DNA of 64,000 nucleotides from Mercurialis annua. Taxonomy: Eukaryota > Streptophyta > Magnoliopsida > Malpighiales > Euphorbiaceae. The DNA is taken from positions 52,418,052 through 52,482,051 of the forward strand of contig NC_065574.1 in assembly GCF_937616625.2 (NCBI RefSeq), written 5' to 3'. The notes beneath the pieces are model-generated. The model was not told the DNA's origin. It ran no database searches and saw only the letters and a list, made by a program, of their open reading frames with translations. This document shows, piece after piece, positions 47,501 to 60,341 of this stretch; position 1 is the first letter of the stretch, and the number at the start of each line of letters is the position of its first letter. A program made the position numbers and the translations under genes.

Positions 47501-50500
47501 ATTACATTGTTTTAAACTTTCATATACTCACATTTATATATTAAACTTGTTTAATTTTATAGTTTTATAATAAAAAAAGATAAATATAGATTTAATTTAA
47601 AGCACATGTACTCTCTATGTTAAATTTTTCCATTTTTTTTATTTATTTTTTAAAAAAACTGTTTTTTTTTCTTTCTAAAAACCATACAAAAAATATTACG
47701 GTTTTCTACCGAACCGAACCGAACCGAACCGTAATATTTCGGTTTGATTAATACGGTTTTGATATAATTTGGTTAATACGGTTCGGTGACCGAAATTTTT
47801 AAAAAACCGAACGGTTTTGAATTTTTGGGCGGTTCGATGACCGAACCGACCGTTGCTCACCCCTAGTAGGGGGTACCACTCCATTAATTTCATAATTGTA
47901 CATATGAGAAGGAAGGATATTAGGGATCAAATTGATCCCCTAATCTAAGTACATGTATTCTGAAACCTATTAAGCTCTAAAAGAACAAATGTGGAGATCT
48001 TACCAATGCAACAAAAAATCGAACTACTACACTCGAAGACTTAATTGGGGCTGACTGCATCCAAGTTTTTCTCACTGCCATACGTTCCGCAAAGTGATTA
48101 CTAGCAGACAGGATACCAATGAAAAGTTGAACAGGACTCTTTGGTAAAGGTTGGGATTTCCACTTATCAGACATTTCCAACACTCTTTGAGGAGAGAAGC
48201 TCGGGTGGGAGCTAGGAAGAGAGGTGGCATAAACTGAATGAACATCCACATCTCCTTTGATTGCCAATCCTGTTGCATCTTCAAGCGTAAATCCCTGAAG
48301 GTACATAAAAAATCATTATCAAATTTGCTACAGTCATTTGAAGCATTCTGTTTTGCAGTATTGAACAATCAAAAAGATGTGATAAGTGTCAAAGAACATG
48401 TATCCATGAAACCTGCAATTAAATAATAGTAATACTACAGAAACCCAGTGAAAATATAATGAAACAAGAAAACAACTCAAAAAGTTGATAGGAAAAGCAT
48501 CAAGCATAAGTACATGTAAGTGGAAGAAAGAAGGAAATTATTTAGAAAAATTGCATGCAAACAATTAAAAATCCCTGCAGTAGTCACAGCCACTATAATA
48601 AATTATCAAGGATCAGGTGTGCTACCATGTCGTCTAGATCTCCAAGGTGAAATTTTGCTGCATGACTAATAGAGATACAAAAAATTTGTCATATGGTAAA
48701 CATCTGTATTTAGCAACCTACCGGACGATATGGAAATGAGGTCACGTGTCGACCCCCAACATTAATATGGTATCCATCAACACCAGCACGCAATGTCAAG
48801 ATAAACAATCTATCCTCCACAAAAGAAAATGGCCAGGTCACTTCAGGTTTCTGCTCACGCCCAATGAACCTCTTGAACCATGAAGTTGTCTTGGACTCCT
48901 TTGAATCTACAATGTCATTCCGCATCCATTTCTCGCATCTCCTGAATCCATCAACTGCCAAATATATGTACCAGATGTTACAACACAATGACACATTGTG
49001 GAGTTAAGAGTTCACTGAGAAAGTTTAAAGGTACATTTATGTGTGCAAGTTTGTGACAGTAAGCGGAAGTGCTTGATACAATTCATCAGTAATTGAAGCT
49101 TTGAAACAAGATCTTAAACTCATGACACCATATAAAAAGGGAACTTAGTCCATAGGCTACCATACAATTGGAATCATATTTATGTGTGGACTATTACTAA
49201 GAAAACTCAAGAACAGATAAAAAGAACTTGGAGCATTCTAACATATGCATAACCTTATCGATCCGCATTTCATATTAATACACTATACATACGTCGGTAG
49301 TAATCTTGTCAGCATAACTCTTTAATAACAGAAAAAAAGTAATACATCAATGGATTTATATGTTGAGAAAATTTTCTTAGTTGCATTCAAGGAACTTGCC
49401 TACGACCACTAGCTTAGCTCATATATAAGAAGAGCAAACAATATTCCCTGAGAGAATTTAAAACTTGATATTTCTCCTCAGCAAATGTTATCATGTGACC
49501 TTTTACATCAATTGAAGTGTAAATCAGCAAAAGGCCTTCTCTAGAAAAGCAATTAAGATAGAAAAACTATATTTTTTTTGCAAGAATCGATATATGCGGC
49601 ATGGGCCCTGACAGGAAAAACTGCATTTAAGTTGGATATTACTACTTCTTGCAACTCAGAGAAATCAACTAACAGTATATTGACCACAAAGCAGATAAGG
49701 TGTTAGCAAAAGAGACTACACAAATTGATTGACTGGCAAGCAAAAAGTAGTCTAGCACAAATACCATCACTACCAAAATTGCAAAAATGGTAATTTACAC
49801 CTATTACGCATTATTTTAAACTTCTATTCCAAATTATGTACTTCACAACGTAAATGCCTGCAGTAGTATTGTAACTTAAAATAAACCTTTTCTTATTAAA
49901 TAATGATGCCTTATGCTTATAGTTCAGATTTAGCCTACACACTAGTCATGATGTTTTAATGATTTGGAGAAGTCATTAACATGCTTTACATCTCATACAT
50001 AAGTAACATCAAGACTAGCAATCCAATAGATGTCTAAAAACTTTAAAATTTGAGCGTTAACGGTATAATTAACGTTTTTTTAGAGCCAAAAGAGTGTTTC
50101 TCCCGACTCCTCACTTCCCAGCATTTCATGTTTCTTTCAATTTTAACAATGACATTATTTTCTTTACCAAATCAATCCTAATATAATTGGCATAACTTGC
50201 AAAATAAAAAAAGGGAAGCAAAAACTAACAAAGATGTTCAAAGTTCAAACTAGTACAGCTCTTACCCAACATGTCATCATCCTTCTTGGATGGCAAACCA
50301 TCACACCTCTGAGCTGTCCCCCATTGCATCCGATAGCAGGTGTTATGCTCAATGACTGGTTGCTTACTCCAATCTCCTCTTAATCGAGGATTCAAATGTA
50401 AAATCTTTGGTGGATCCTCCCCGTCCACTGCCTTTAAACCTTGTAACTCAATCATAAACTGTGATACCATAACAATGCCGTCGCCACTCCTCAACCTTGC

Positions 50501-51172
50501 AAGCTGAGGCACATACTCCTGATGCGCATGATGAGGTGTTCCCACCACTGTAATCGAAGACCCTGCAGCTAAACCGCAAGGAAGGAACATCATATTATCA
50601 CGTGCAGCCAACTCATCGCCCTTCACCGACACCCACGAAGGACATGATTCAGTCTTCCCATCATACACAGAACTCTGTCCAACGCCCTTCGCGTCGTATT
50701 TTTCCACCTCTTCCCAAGCCTTCAATCCCAAAGTCCAAGCCTCATCAGCCATTCTCTCAAGAATAGACAAATCACTAGTTCTATTCCTACGCATTATAAT
50801 CTCTCCCGTAATTCTACCATATCGATGCTGGAGTGGCTTTATAGGTTTCGGCTCTCCTTTAACTTCCTCCAAAGGCTCCTTACTAGGCATCGATGGAGCA
50901 TTCCGATTTTCGTTATCCTCTAATTTCCGATGAAACGTATCCTTATAAACAGAGCTGAAAAAAGGCTTACTCAACTCCGAATCCTCCATTTCTTCTACCG
51001 CGGCGCCATCTAAACCGACATAACTATCATCCCCACTTAACATTGCAGCAATCTCCAAAAAATGTGGAAACTTAAAAGCTAAAAACACCAAGTACATTGC
51101 TCCAATACCCAGCAAGAAATGTGACAACTTGAACCTCCTACCACTAGGAGGTTCATTTTTTAACCTCTTCAT
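44600..51172 (-). CDS. Hydroxyproline O-galactosyltransferase (GALT, GT31 family)
   Basis: Type II Golgi membrane enzyme predicted to add the first galactose to hydroxyproline of arabinogalactan proteins. Seven minus-strand exons: 50266-51172, 48722-48954, 48004-48294, 46643-46771, 46363-46536, 44901-45008 and 44600-44806. They give 682 aa, about the size I recall for Arabidopsis GALT6. The N-terminus MKRLKNEP...[16 protein letters not shown] is a short basic tail plus signal anchor. Exons 2-3 carry a galectin-like lectin domain ([31 protein letters not shown]). Exons 3-7 carry the galactosyltransferase domain, including [21 protein letters not shown], the metal-binding [10 protein letters not shown] and [19 protein letters not shown]. 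Another in-frame ATG four codons upstream (51184) is possible. The exact family member (GALT4, 5 or 6) is not settled. It is divergent from the plastid gene to its right. Confidence 0.92.
46134..46253. repeat. 40-bp tandem repeat in galactosyltransferase intron 5
   Basis: Three adjacent copies of a 40-bp unit beginning ccaaagtcgcaaacattccc, with one or two differences between copies. It lies in intron 5 (45009-46362), so it does not alter the protein. Confidence 0.92.
47315..47865. mobile_element. hAT MITE (TAGGGGTGAGCA family), copy 2
   Basis: Perfect 12-bp terminal inverted repeats taggggtgagca are flanked by perfect 8-bp duplications gtaggggg (47307-47314 and 47866-47873). It is 551 bp, with ccgaaccgaaccgaaccg-type subterminal repeats and an AT-rich middle. 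It sits in intron 3 of the galactosyltransferase gene (46772-48003). The intact ends suggest a young insertion. Confidence 0.93.
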
Positions 51173-52299
51173 CTTATAATACACTCAATCAACACCAAAG
51201 CAAACAATTTAAACCTCCTACAAAACTCAAATACACCTCAAACTAAGGCTAACAAAATCTTAAAATTAAACCCTTAAATATGTTATATTTACAATATAAA
51301 CTTGTTGAAACAATCAGAAGGACTAAAATGTAGCAAAAATGGCAAATGTAGATCAATTTACAGGCAAAGAAAACTCAAACCATGATGGGTTGTAAAAGAT
51401 CAAGCCAAAGATCAAAAATTTGTCGGAACCCAGCAAAACTTAGGGACCCAAAACCCCAAATTTGTCAATAAATTAGCAGGTTTGATCAGAGAAACGTAGA
51501 CCCAATAATGGTGGTTAATTTCAAAGATTGGATTTTGAGAAAAGAACAAAATTGGGAAAAAAGAAGAAGCAGAGAGGTAGACAGTAGATTGTAATCTACA
51601 ATGTGCAATGGCCAATCGAGGTGTTTGGGTAGGGTAGAGGGAGGGACCATTACAAGAGAAATAACGAGGAAATGAAGGACTAAAATGTAAAATGTGTGAA
51701 CTTCAGCAAGAGAAGCAAGCAACTGACTAAAACCGTTTTTTTTTTTAAATTAAGTTTTTATCATTTTTAAATACATTTAATTTACTATCTATTTCAATTA
51801 TGAAAGAAAATAAGCTAATTTTGAGTGAATGTGTATTTGAAAAAGAGGATACAGCTAAAATACTGAAATTATTAATATATCATTTTAAATGATTCTTAAA
51901 AAAAATTAATTTCTATTCCAAAATAGAAAAAAGAATTGTATATTAGGTAGATAATATTCCTTACATCTTTTTCAATTGTTCATCTAGTTAATTAGTATTG
52001 TGATCCATGAATACTGTATGTAATTGTAAAAGCACAGATTTTATTTTATAAATAGAGCAACATATTTGTATATAAAATCCACACATTCAGCATTTATCAC
52101 GATTTAAATATATTATTTAAAACGTGACGTCCCCGTCTTAATCTTTCTAATTTTTTCATTATATAGCTACTGTTTTTTTTCCCAACTATTGGAAGCATAC
52201 ATGCAAAATAGAATTGGACTGTGAGTTATCGAATTTGAAATGATTGGTTTAAATTGCTATCAAAATAAAAAAAAATTAGTATGTCAACAATTTAAAATA
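51173..52299. promoter_or_regulatory. Upstream region of galactosyltransferase gene
   Basis: Shared divergent upstream space between the galactosyltransferase and pTAC12 genes. The stretch to about 51730 is the richer, leader-like part. Beyond this it is AT-rich. A TATA box or transcription start was not assigned with confidence. Confidence 0.35.
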
Positions 52300-52610
52300 G
52301 GGGTAATGTTAAATAAATTCATGAACTATACATGTTTTTTTTAATTTAATCACGAATTTTAAAATATTCCAATTATATGCATGAACTTTCATTTTTTTTC
52401 AATTTGATGCATATGATGATGTGCCACTCATTTATTGGTGTAATTTTGTTAAGGTGGATATCATTTTTGGCAACCGCATCATCATTATGATCCCATGTAT
52501 CGAATTGAGAAAAAAAAATGAAAGTTTATGCATAAAATTGAGACGTTTTAAAGTTTGTGATTTAATTGAGAAAATAATATATAATTATACGTTTTTATAA
52601 CATTTACCCT
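52300..52610. mobile_element. Foldback MITE, family A (diverged copy)
   Basis: The inverted ends gggtaatgttaaataaattc and (reverse complement) agggtaaatgttataaaaac bound about 310 bp. The internal atgaactttcattttttttc and gaaaaaaaaatgaaagttta pair as arms, and the centre holds gccactcatttattggtgta as in 12574-12872. Confidence 0.72.
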
Positions 52611-52844
52611 TTGAAATATGAATACAAAGTATTGAGTTGACATGCGGTTATTGTTTCATTTTGCTACATAAGTTTCTTTTTTTTATCAACAATTTTACTA
52701 CATTAATTTTAAACAGCCGGAAAACAGCAATAAATTACACAACGCAAATTGAATAGTCGAGATGTGAAATTTCACATTTTAAATAATGAGTTCAAATCGT
52801 TATAAATGTTAAAACTCATAGTTTTGTAACCCTTAAATTTAGAA

Positions 52845-53215
52845 CAAATTACTTTAAATCCCTCACATTTATTATAATTCATACTTTGGTCTCTCTTATT
52901 TGAAAATTAAACGATTTGATTCCTCACTTTTGATTATGTCAACAATTTAGTCTCTCTGTCTATTTTTGGTATTAGTCAACCAAATTAAAAAATTTAAGTG
53001 TAAATTATTTTCAAGGACGAAATCATAGACAAAAGGAAAAGTGGGGGGATCAAATCGTTTTTTTAAAATTAAACTTTTTTTTTATTTAGTTTTTAACTCG
53101 GTTGATTAACATAAAAATAAATGAAATGATTAAATAAAAGTGAAAAATTAAATCGTCTGATTTTTAAATAAAAAATAAAAAAATATAAATTATGCCATAT
53201 ACGAAGAGTTTCATC
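52845..53215. mobile_element. Foldback MITE, family B (diverged copy 3)
   Basis: Opens with the family theme (aacaaattactttaaatccc, ctcttatttgaaaattaaac). The right side has the inverse (cgtctgatttttaaataaaa, tataaattatg). The ends are eroded. Confidence 0.5.
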
Positions 53216-53332
53216 ATAATTTGGTGTTAAATTTATCATGAGGGATATTCCTTCACTTATTGTATGATCCCTATAAAACACCAATGATTACATAAACTAG
53301 ATTTATAGTGATAAACTTAAAATTTATTAGGA

Positions 53333-53515
53333 AAATGCTATTTAATCCACCATTTTGTACCTTATTCATTGTCTCTCCTTACGTGGCAGCATTTAATTCG
53401 TCAAATTCCCCTCCAAAAGTGTATATCTTAAAAAACAATTTTTAATGCATCCACTAGTTTGTTGCCACGTCAGGTGGGTTAAAAAAGGTGGGTCAAAAAA
53501 GTGGGTTATATAGCA
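53333..53515. mobile_element. Small MITE with tctaatccacc-type ends
   Basis: The left end aatgctatttaatccacc and the reverse complement of the right end (agtgctatataacccacttt) form imperfect inverted repeats around 183 bp. Each end is followed inward by a second copy of the ccacc-like word. Non-coding. Confidence 0.55.
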
Positions 53516-54281
53516 CTACTCAATTTATTATTGATCCTTTTGAGTTTACAATGTGGTTTGTCCATTCTTCTAGAAAATTACTACTTTCACGTATTGTTAA
53601 AATTTATTTTTGCTTTTGTACAAAGTCAAGGTATTATTAATAGCACATTAACCGCTACCAACTCTAAGTAATTTTTTTATTTCTTTATTTCTTTATTATT
53701 TTATATTTATTGATCATTATTGCTACCGTTCGTCTAACAAATTATTCATGTATTGGTATTTAATTTGTTAAATGAATGTGTAATTGGATGGTTTAAATAA
53801 TAGCCGTGAAGTCCACTTTTAATTTTTTTATTTAAGAGGGTTCATCATCTTTATGAGATGGCCCTTTTTATTATATATTTATATATTATTATTTTTGATA
53901 AAAAAAAGGTTAAAGAATATAAACTCTCTTTCAATTATTTAAATTTAATTTTACAACCAAGAACTATAAAAAACCAACTCTTCATTAATTCAATTTTCCC
54001 CTTTGATTTTCAATAAATACTAAAAATAACCCAAATAACCTTATCCATTTTCAAAAACACTTACAACTCTCCCTTGTTCCACTTCACTTACCTTAGCTTA
54101 AACCTTGGCTAAAAACCCAAACTTTTCAACTCCAAAATGGTTTCTTTCTTATCTAAATCCTTCCAATTTTGTATTTTCTTTAATATTTCATATTAAAGAG
54201 TTAATTTTCATATCATAACACCAATACCCACCAAGTAAATTAGTGTTCTTTTTTATGATCTGTGCAGCTAGTTTAGTTTAA
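53516..54281. promoter_or_regulatory. Upstream region and leader of pTAC12 gene
   Basis: Region before the plastid gene start. Just upstream of the ATG is gtgcagctagtttagttta, where an acceptor-like gtgcag suggests the 5' UTR contains an intron whose donor was not fixed. A C/T-rich stretch near 54055-54130 may be the first leader exon. Confidence 0.35.
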
Positions 54282-57200
54282 ATGGCATCTTTATCAAGAA
54301 CTTGGCTTTATCAAGGTCTGTTTCAATTTCATTGGTCTGTCTAGTGTCTACTAAATTCGAAATTTATGTTCTTTACAATTTGTAATATTATTTTTGTATG
54401 GTTTTTGGTGTGGCAGATAGGGGACTGAGATGTTCACTTTATCCTGATAGATTGGTCAGTGGCAGGTCAAGTTTCAATCATTTGCAGGTATAATTTCTTT
54501 ATCTTTTATGTAAAATCTGAGTTTGTTGGTGTAGTTTCTAGTGTTCCTCAAAATGCTAATGTTTCCCATTTCGGAAACGTGTCGGAAATTTGGAGTTTCG
54601 GACACGAAAGTTCATTTTGACATAAGAAATCATAAAATAACACCGTTTTGCCATGTCTGTGTCCAAGTGTCTTGTTTCCTTGTATATATGCGTCCGTGCT
54701 ACCTTCATGTTGAGAATTTACATTGATTAGATTTAAACTCGATACTAGTTCATAATATTGCGAAATGAGCTATAGTTTTGAAGCTTAGCTGTTTCGAAAT
54801 AGAAAATTGAGAGAAATCATTGATTTGTTTGGGGAAGGCTTCACATTTGCTATTGCTTGTTAATATGTGGTGATGGAGAGGAACTAGAAAGCTCTTTCTT
54901 GAGTGAGAGATAGTCTTTTTTGTTTTATGTAGTATTCACTTCGAGTAACATGTATAATTTTTCACGGATCATGTGGACACAAATTTTTAGTTTGCTCTAA
55001 TAATTTTTTCATTGAGTAAAGTGTTAGTTATGTATATTAATTTATGTGGACCATATGCAGACACCGTTTGTAGGTTCATTCGCAGCTGGAATATTGCAAG
55101 TTCAATTCAGCTCTAAACCAATTCTCAAGGATATATTGGTTCCTTGTATAAAGTGTGAGAAGAAAGATGATGATTACACTGAGCATGTGTCTGTTGAGCG
55201 TCCTCCCTACCATAGTTATATGGACCCCTCATCTGGGAGACTTGAACCGGCTTCTGGTGCTCGTGCTAGTATTCCGGGACAAGATTACTGGCCAGAAGGC
55301 ACTGCAGACCGAGTTAGGATTGCTAGAGCTCCTGAACCAACAGGTGTATCGTCAGGATCTCCTTCTTATGGTGAAAAGCCTGGGAGTAGGAGGAAGAAGA
55401 ATAGAGCATCAGCTGCTGCTTCTGAATCTTCTACAGTAGCCATAGAAGCTCCAGAGGAACCTGAAACTATTGAGGAGATGATGGAAGAACCTAAAGATGC
55501 CTCATCTGATTATGTAGTTTATCAGACAGAACCTGAACAAGAGCCTGAGGATGAGTACGAATTAAACAAGAAATTGGGACTCCCTCATGCCTTTATCAAT
55601 CCAAAAGTGAAGAAGCCAATAGAGGGGACACTTACAGATGAAGAATTATGGTGGAATTGGAGAAAGCCAGAGAAGGAACAATGGTCCAGATGGCAAAGGA
55701 GGAAGCCTGACGTTGAAACGGTTAGTACAATAATATCAGCCAAAAGGATGAATAACAGTTAAAGAGAACTTCTTGCACATACTCGCTTGTGATGGCTTTC
55801 TACTATGACAATAGTGAACCTGTTCTACCTACATTTGAGGTTCAGTATTAAATCTTATGACATTTATATTCATCATGAGTGCAACATGATCTGGACTTTA
55901 GAAAAAACTCATTAGATATCTTTGATGATCTCTTCTTTATAGTGAAAATTTGTTGTTTGCTATCTTGGTAAAGTCCTTTATCTTATCTATGTTGTTTCTT
56001 TTGGTATCATTCTCTCAAGTTTCAACAATGTATGCTAAGACTGCAATTGGAGGTTATTAATCCGACCGCTTCTTGTTTACTTTGCAACTTTTTCCTTGGA
56101 ATTGACGTAAGAAAAGGGACACCTATGAGAATTTCTTTATAGGTTGGGCATGTTGATTTTGAGAGATCAGGTTTATCCTTCATCTGTAAGTTTGTGACTT
56201 GAAAAAGTACTATTGAATTGTGAGAGGACATAAATTTTGAAGAATCATCATTCACATTAGTTTGGTAAGGTATTCATCTTTTGAAATCTATCTTGATTTG
56301 TTGTTAGAACTCTGTGCATTTGCTGCATGATAAATTATGATAAACATACATAAATATCCATCATGACTTGTGTAGCCTGTTAAGTTAGTAACGAATAAGC
56401 TTCTTGTTGTTGAAGTATAACTTTAATGCACTTTGTCTTAATTTTTGAAGGTTTTCCTCAAAGCTATGGCCGAAACTGGACAAGTTAAGCTTCATGGTGA
56501 GGAACCAACACTGACCGAGAGTGCTCTTTATAGAGCTAGAAAGCATCTTTTTAAAGAGGAAAGGTAACATTGATTTTCAATAGTAATTTATACATAAATA
56601 TTTCCAATCGTAAGTTATGTAATTTATCAACATCTCAACAAATTCTGTCTTTGAGTTATAACAGTTTTACCATTCATGCAAAATAAATGTATGCAGATAT
56701 AGTAAACACTAAGTTGTAAACAAGAGCATAATAAAACTTGAGAGTTATTTGAAACCGTCTCGTGATTCGAACCATAGTAGGATAAGTACAGTGTTACTCT
56801 AGTACAATTTGTTAAAAAAGGAGAAAGGGGGAACTTAAGCGGCCTCCCTATTCTTGTGACCAGAAGAAAGATTAGGAACATCCAATTAGTTTTCCTGCAT
56901 ATTAAGCTATAGTCGTTACATGACCATTAATAATGAAATTTGATGTTCATTGCTATTTCCTCAAGCTGTTTTCTCTCGATATTCCATAAGGTTTCATTCA
57001 CAATTGATTTGTAGCATGTGAAGTACTATTTGGTAATTGGATTAATTTAATGGAAATATGTTATGGCTTCTTCGTGTAGACTTCAAGCTGAACATGAGAG
57101 ACGGGAAAGAATAGGTCCTATTGCATATTACTCGGAATGGGTAAAAGCATGGAAGAGAGACACTTCACGTAAAGCTATACAGAAGCATTTTGAAGAGACT

Positions 57201-60172
57201 GGTGAAGATGAAAATGCCCAACTAATTGAAATGTTCAGCCATCAAACTGATCGAGAATATCGCATAATGATGGGAACAGATATTCGAATTAAAAGAGATC
57301 CTTTAGCAATGCGAATGCGAGAGGACCTGATAAAGCAAAGTATATTTTTCTAAGCTTACTTTATTCATCTCTCGTCTAATCTACGTTATCACATTGATTT
57401 ATTATCTGACTCAAAAACTTATTACCGTCTACTATTGATATTATATGCTATGGTTATATTTTCTGACTTACCTTCTTTTACGATATTTTTCCATACTGCA
57501 CCCTGATGATTCTATAAGTAATATTCAAATGCTATATTTTCTTCTGCCGGAACCATGAGGTGTTACCTTAAGCAGTTTTAAAGAAATGAGAACGTTGTAC
57601 TTTTCTTGAAGTTAATTGCTTAGTTGATCTTTTCAGTTTGGGGTGGAGATCCAGTCTACCCGACAATCAACTACATTCAAGATCCAGATGAAGTAATTGA
57701 TTATAGGGGTCCTGATTTTCATGAACCTACACCAAATATGTTGGATTTTCTGAAAGAGGTCGGTACTCCTTCAAATGCATTATTTTCTAACATTTTATAG
57801 GACATTTCTAATCGAGACGTTTAGGATTGATGTTTAACAGGTTGTGGTGAAACAAAAATTTAACTAATAAAGGGAAGTTGATTTGCTCTTGAGATAATAG
57901 TTTAAAGCCCAAAGCTTGAGCTTTTGTTAGACGATTTTTATTTTTCAGAAGTAAATGAACCTGAAGAGACTGCTGATGAACTAACTTTGTTAGCAAAAAC
58001 TAGTTGAGTAGTTCTTCCATCTCAATAGCATGCCCCTAACTCGTAAATAGTTACCTTTTATTTACACCTCATGAGTTATATGGCAGTTAGTTAGTTCAAG
58101 ACTTTAAAAATGATAATATCTGGATAATCCAACTACATTTGTGTCGACATAATCAATTGGTTTTGTTTTCAAACTAGTAGTGCTTCGGAAAGGGATTCTA
58201 GAGCAGAACTCACTCTAAGATAAATAGTTTGATGTAGGGGCATTTTGTTTGAAAGCTGGCAAATTACTTTGATCATTTTATGATCATGGTTCCTCTGCTG
58301 GATTTATTAAATCTATTATGTAACTTAGAACTGAATCGTAAATGCATAGACGGGTACAAAATATGAAAAATTATTTGAGTGGAGGTGAGGTTGCTTATTT
58401 CTATTCATATCCATCAAGGTTTCAAGTTAAACAGTAATGATCTTGGCTTCTTGCGAAAATGAGAAAAAGCATAGTGGTAAATTCCAATTTGATCCATAAC
58501 ACATAGTCCCTCACACTAAACCTGAATTTGAGTTTTTGTTCTCAAACATGCTTAAGTTTTTAATCATTTCTTTCTAACCTGTTCGAATTAGGATCCTATA
58601 CAAAATGAGTGCTACAATCTGCGTATTTATCCGAGGTATTTGATTGTTGTCTTTGTCTATTAAGTGCTGACTTTCTTTCCCTTGCTTTGATCAGCATGGA
58701 AAACTTACACCTAGGGAAGAGTTCGAGAAACAAATGGCCAAAGAGAAGACTGAACAAATCGAGGTAATTGATGGAACTTTAAAGCGTTATATTTAATACA
58801 AATTGCGTGGATAGATATTTTTCTGCCAGAAGGAATTCTGCATTTCAATTTCTGTTTAAACTTCATGTTTTGGTTATTATGTTTTAAGAAACCTGTACCT
58901 GCCTGAATTAAATTTTTGGAGTTTCATTTCCTTATTAACACAACCTCAACATCTGTTGTTATCGGCGATTCATGGTGCTCCAGATGTTCTCCTCTTGTTT
59001 GGCCCTTTGTTATCATAAGCATTTTTTAGTTTAAAGGCTTAAATGCTGGCCAGTTTCCATTCACATTCATCATTTGAAACTTTATTTTGCTAAATGCAGA
59101 TGACTGACACGGATGATGCAATGGCACAAGCTGTCGATATTGGTGAAAATGATGTGAGATTTTGAATTTCATTTGATGAATATGTTCATTAACTGGACAT
59201 ACCTCTATGCGTGTGTGTGTGTGTATGTTTTAATTTTAATGGCTTTTATCTGCATGGCACCTGCAATAGGATGAAAGCGATGATAGTGATGTTGACGAAG
59301 ACGAGGAAGAAAAAGAAGAAGACGGGGAGGATGAGGACGAAGAGGAGGACGAACAAATTACACGCAATTGGAGTGTTCTAAAGACTAATCCGCACCTTCG
59401 CAAATCAAAGGTATGGATGGTGTTCTCGTTAACGACTAAATTCCTGGTTCTGAAGCATTTTGAAAATTATATCTTATTCGCCGATTCTAGAGTGTTGAAT
59501 ATTTTTTTAACTGAGATTAGTTAGTAGGGGTTAGTGGGGTTAAGTGTTAAAGGTTGGATTTGTTAGAGTTAAATCAGCCGAAACCGCAAGATGCAGAGGT
59601 CGGGGTTCAACCCCACGACCTTCGAGCAATGCATTGGAGAGCCTAACCATCCGGGCTAGGCCTCTTCTGCTAGAGTGTCAAAAATGAACATTGTTCTTAG
59701 TCACCATTCTAGTAAAAGTTGTTCCATGCATTTACATCACTTTGCAGTAGGAGAATGCATTTGGTCAGGTCACTTGGCAATTTTAACATGGTATGAAGTA
59801 GGAGAATGCATTTGGTTTGAACCGAAGTGAAATTTTGATTTTTTTTTCAAAACCGAGCAGAATGTATAAGGATTTTAACAAAATCAATTGAACCAAACCA
59901 AACCAGTCAGTTTGGTTTAGTTTGTACCGAAATTGAACTCGAATTGTTATACTTTTAAAATCAAACCAAGCCGAAAAATCAAAATACTTTTATAATATCA
60001 AACTGAATCAAACCATTGATTTGATTTAGTTTGAAGCCACTAATCATTTGTGTTGCTTATATTGAATCTGCAGCCAAAGCCTAAAAAGGAGGGCATCATG
60101 ACTATTGAAGAGGCATTAGAGGACTCAGAAAACTTGACTGATTTTCTTCTGGATTTTGAAGAAGGGGAGTGA
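54282..60172 (+). CDS. PTAC12: pTAC12/HEMERA (PAP5), plastid transcription and phytochrome signalling
   Basis: Component of the plastid-encoded RNA polymerase complex that also acts in the nucleus in phytochrome signalling, where it promotes degradation of PIF factors. Ten exons: 54282-54315, 54417-54487, 55061-55720, 56451-56563, 57080-57339, 57637-57758, 58695-58763, 59100-59153, 59270-59410 and 60074-60172. They give 540 aa. Residues 1 to about 50 (MASLSRTWLYQ...) fit a chloroplast transit peptide. A basic GSRRKKNR patch lies in exon 3, as expected for nuclear import. Conserved blocks include YWPEGTADRVRIARAPEP, GTLTDEELWWNWRKPEKEQW and ERIGPIAYYSEWVKAWKRDTS. Exon 9 encodes a long run of Asp/Glu. 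The end SENLTDFLLDFEEGE matches the acidic activation segment known in HEMERA. The phases all join. It lies head-to-head with the galactosyltransferase gene about 3.1 kb away. Confidence 0.94.
54545..54722. mobile_element. MITE remnant in pTAC12 intron 2
   Basis: Contains tttcggaaacgtgtcggaaa and, at the right, gtccgtgctacc, the same words as the elements at 9888-10005 and 10838-11310. No clean ends or target duplication were found. Confidence 0.5.
59496..59669 (-). mobile_element. tRNA-derived SINE in pTAC12 intron 9
   Basis: Read on the minus strand, it begins cagaagaggcctagcccgga, with tagcccggatgg as a plausible polymerase III A box. About 35-40 bp later comes gggttgaacccc, a B box. It ends in an A-run (ttttttt on the plus strand near 59502). 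Perfect 9-bp repeats ctagagtgt flank it (59487-59495 and 59670-59678). The length, 174 bp, is typical of plant SINEs. Confidence 0.82.
59800..60060. repeat. accaaaccg-rich repeat remnant in pTAC12 intron 9
   Basis: The 19-bp word gtaggagaatgcatttggt occurs at about 59748 and 59800. It is followed by a stretch alternating aaccaaaccaaaccagt and tttggtttagtttg, the look of a decayed hAT-type MITE. A similar stretch lies at about 60735-60895. Confidence 0.4.
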
Positions 60173-60341
60173 TTGCTTCATTATTTGCAGTTTACAGTAA
60201 ATTTTGGCCCACAAGTGTCACAGGCTTTACAGCTAACTATTAAAGTTGATTAGAACTATGAAAGGTTAGATTAGGGTAGTTCATGATTGTACTTACCAAA
60301 ATAAGTGGATTAAATCTATTCTTAGTTGCTTAGTGATAATT

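Noticed and set aside
59560..59669. Functional tRNA gene
   Set aside because: A-box-like and B-box-like motifs are present, but no full cloverleaf is evident, and the A-run tail and 9-bp flanking duplications mark a SINE.
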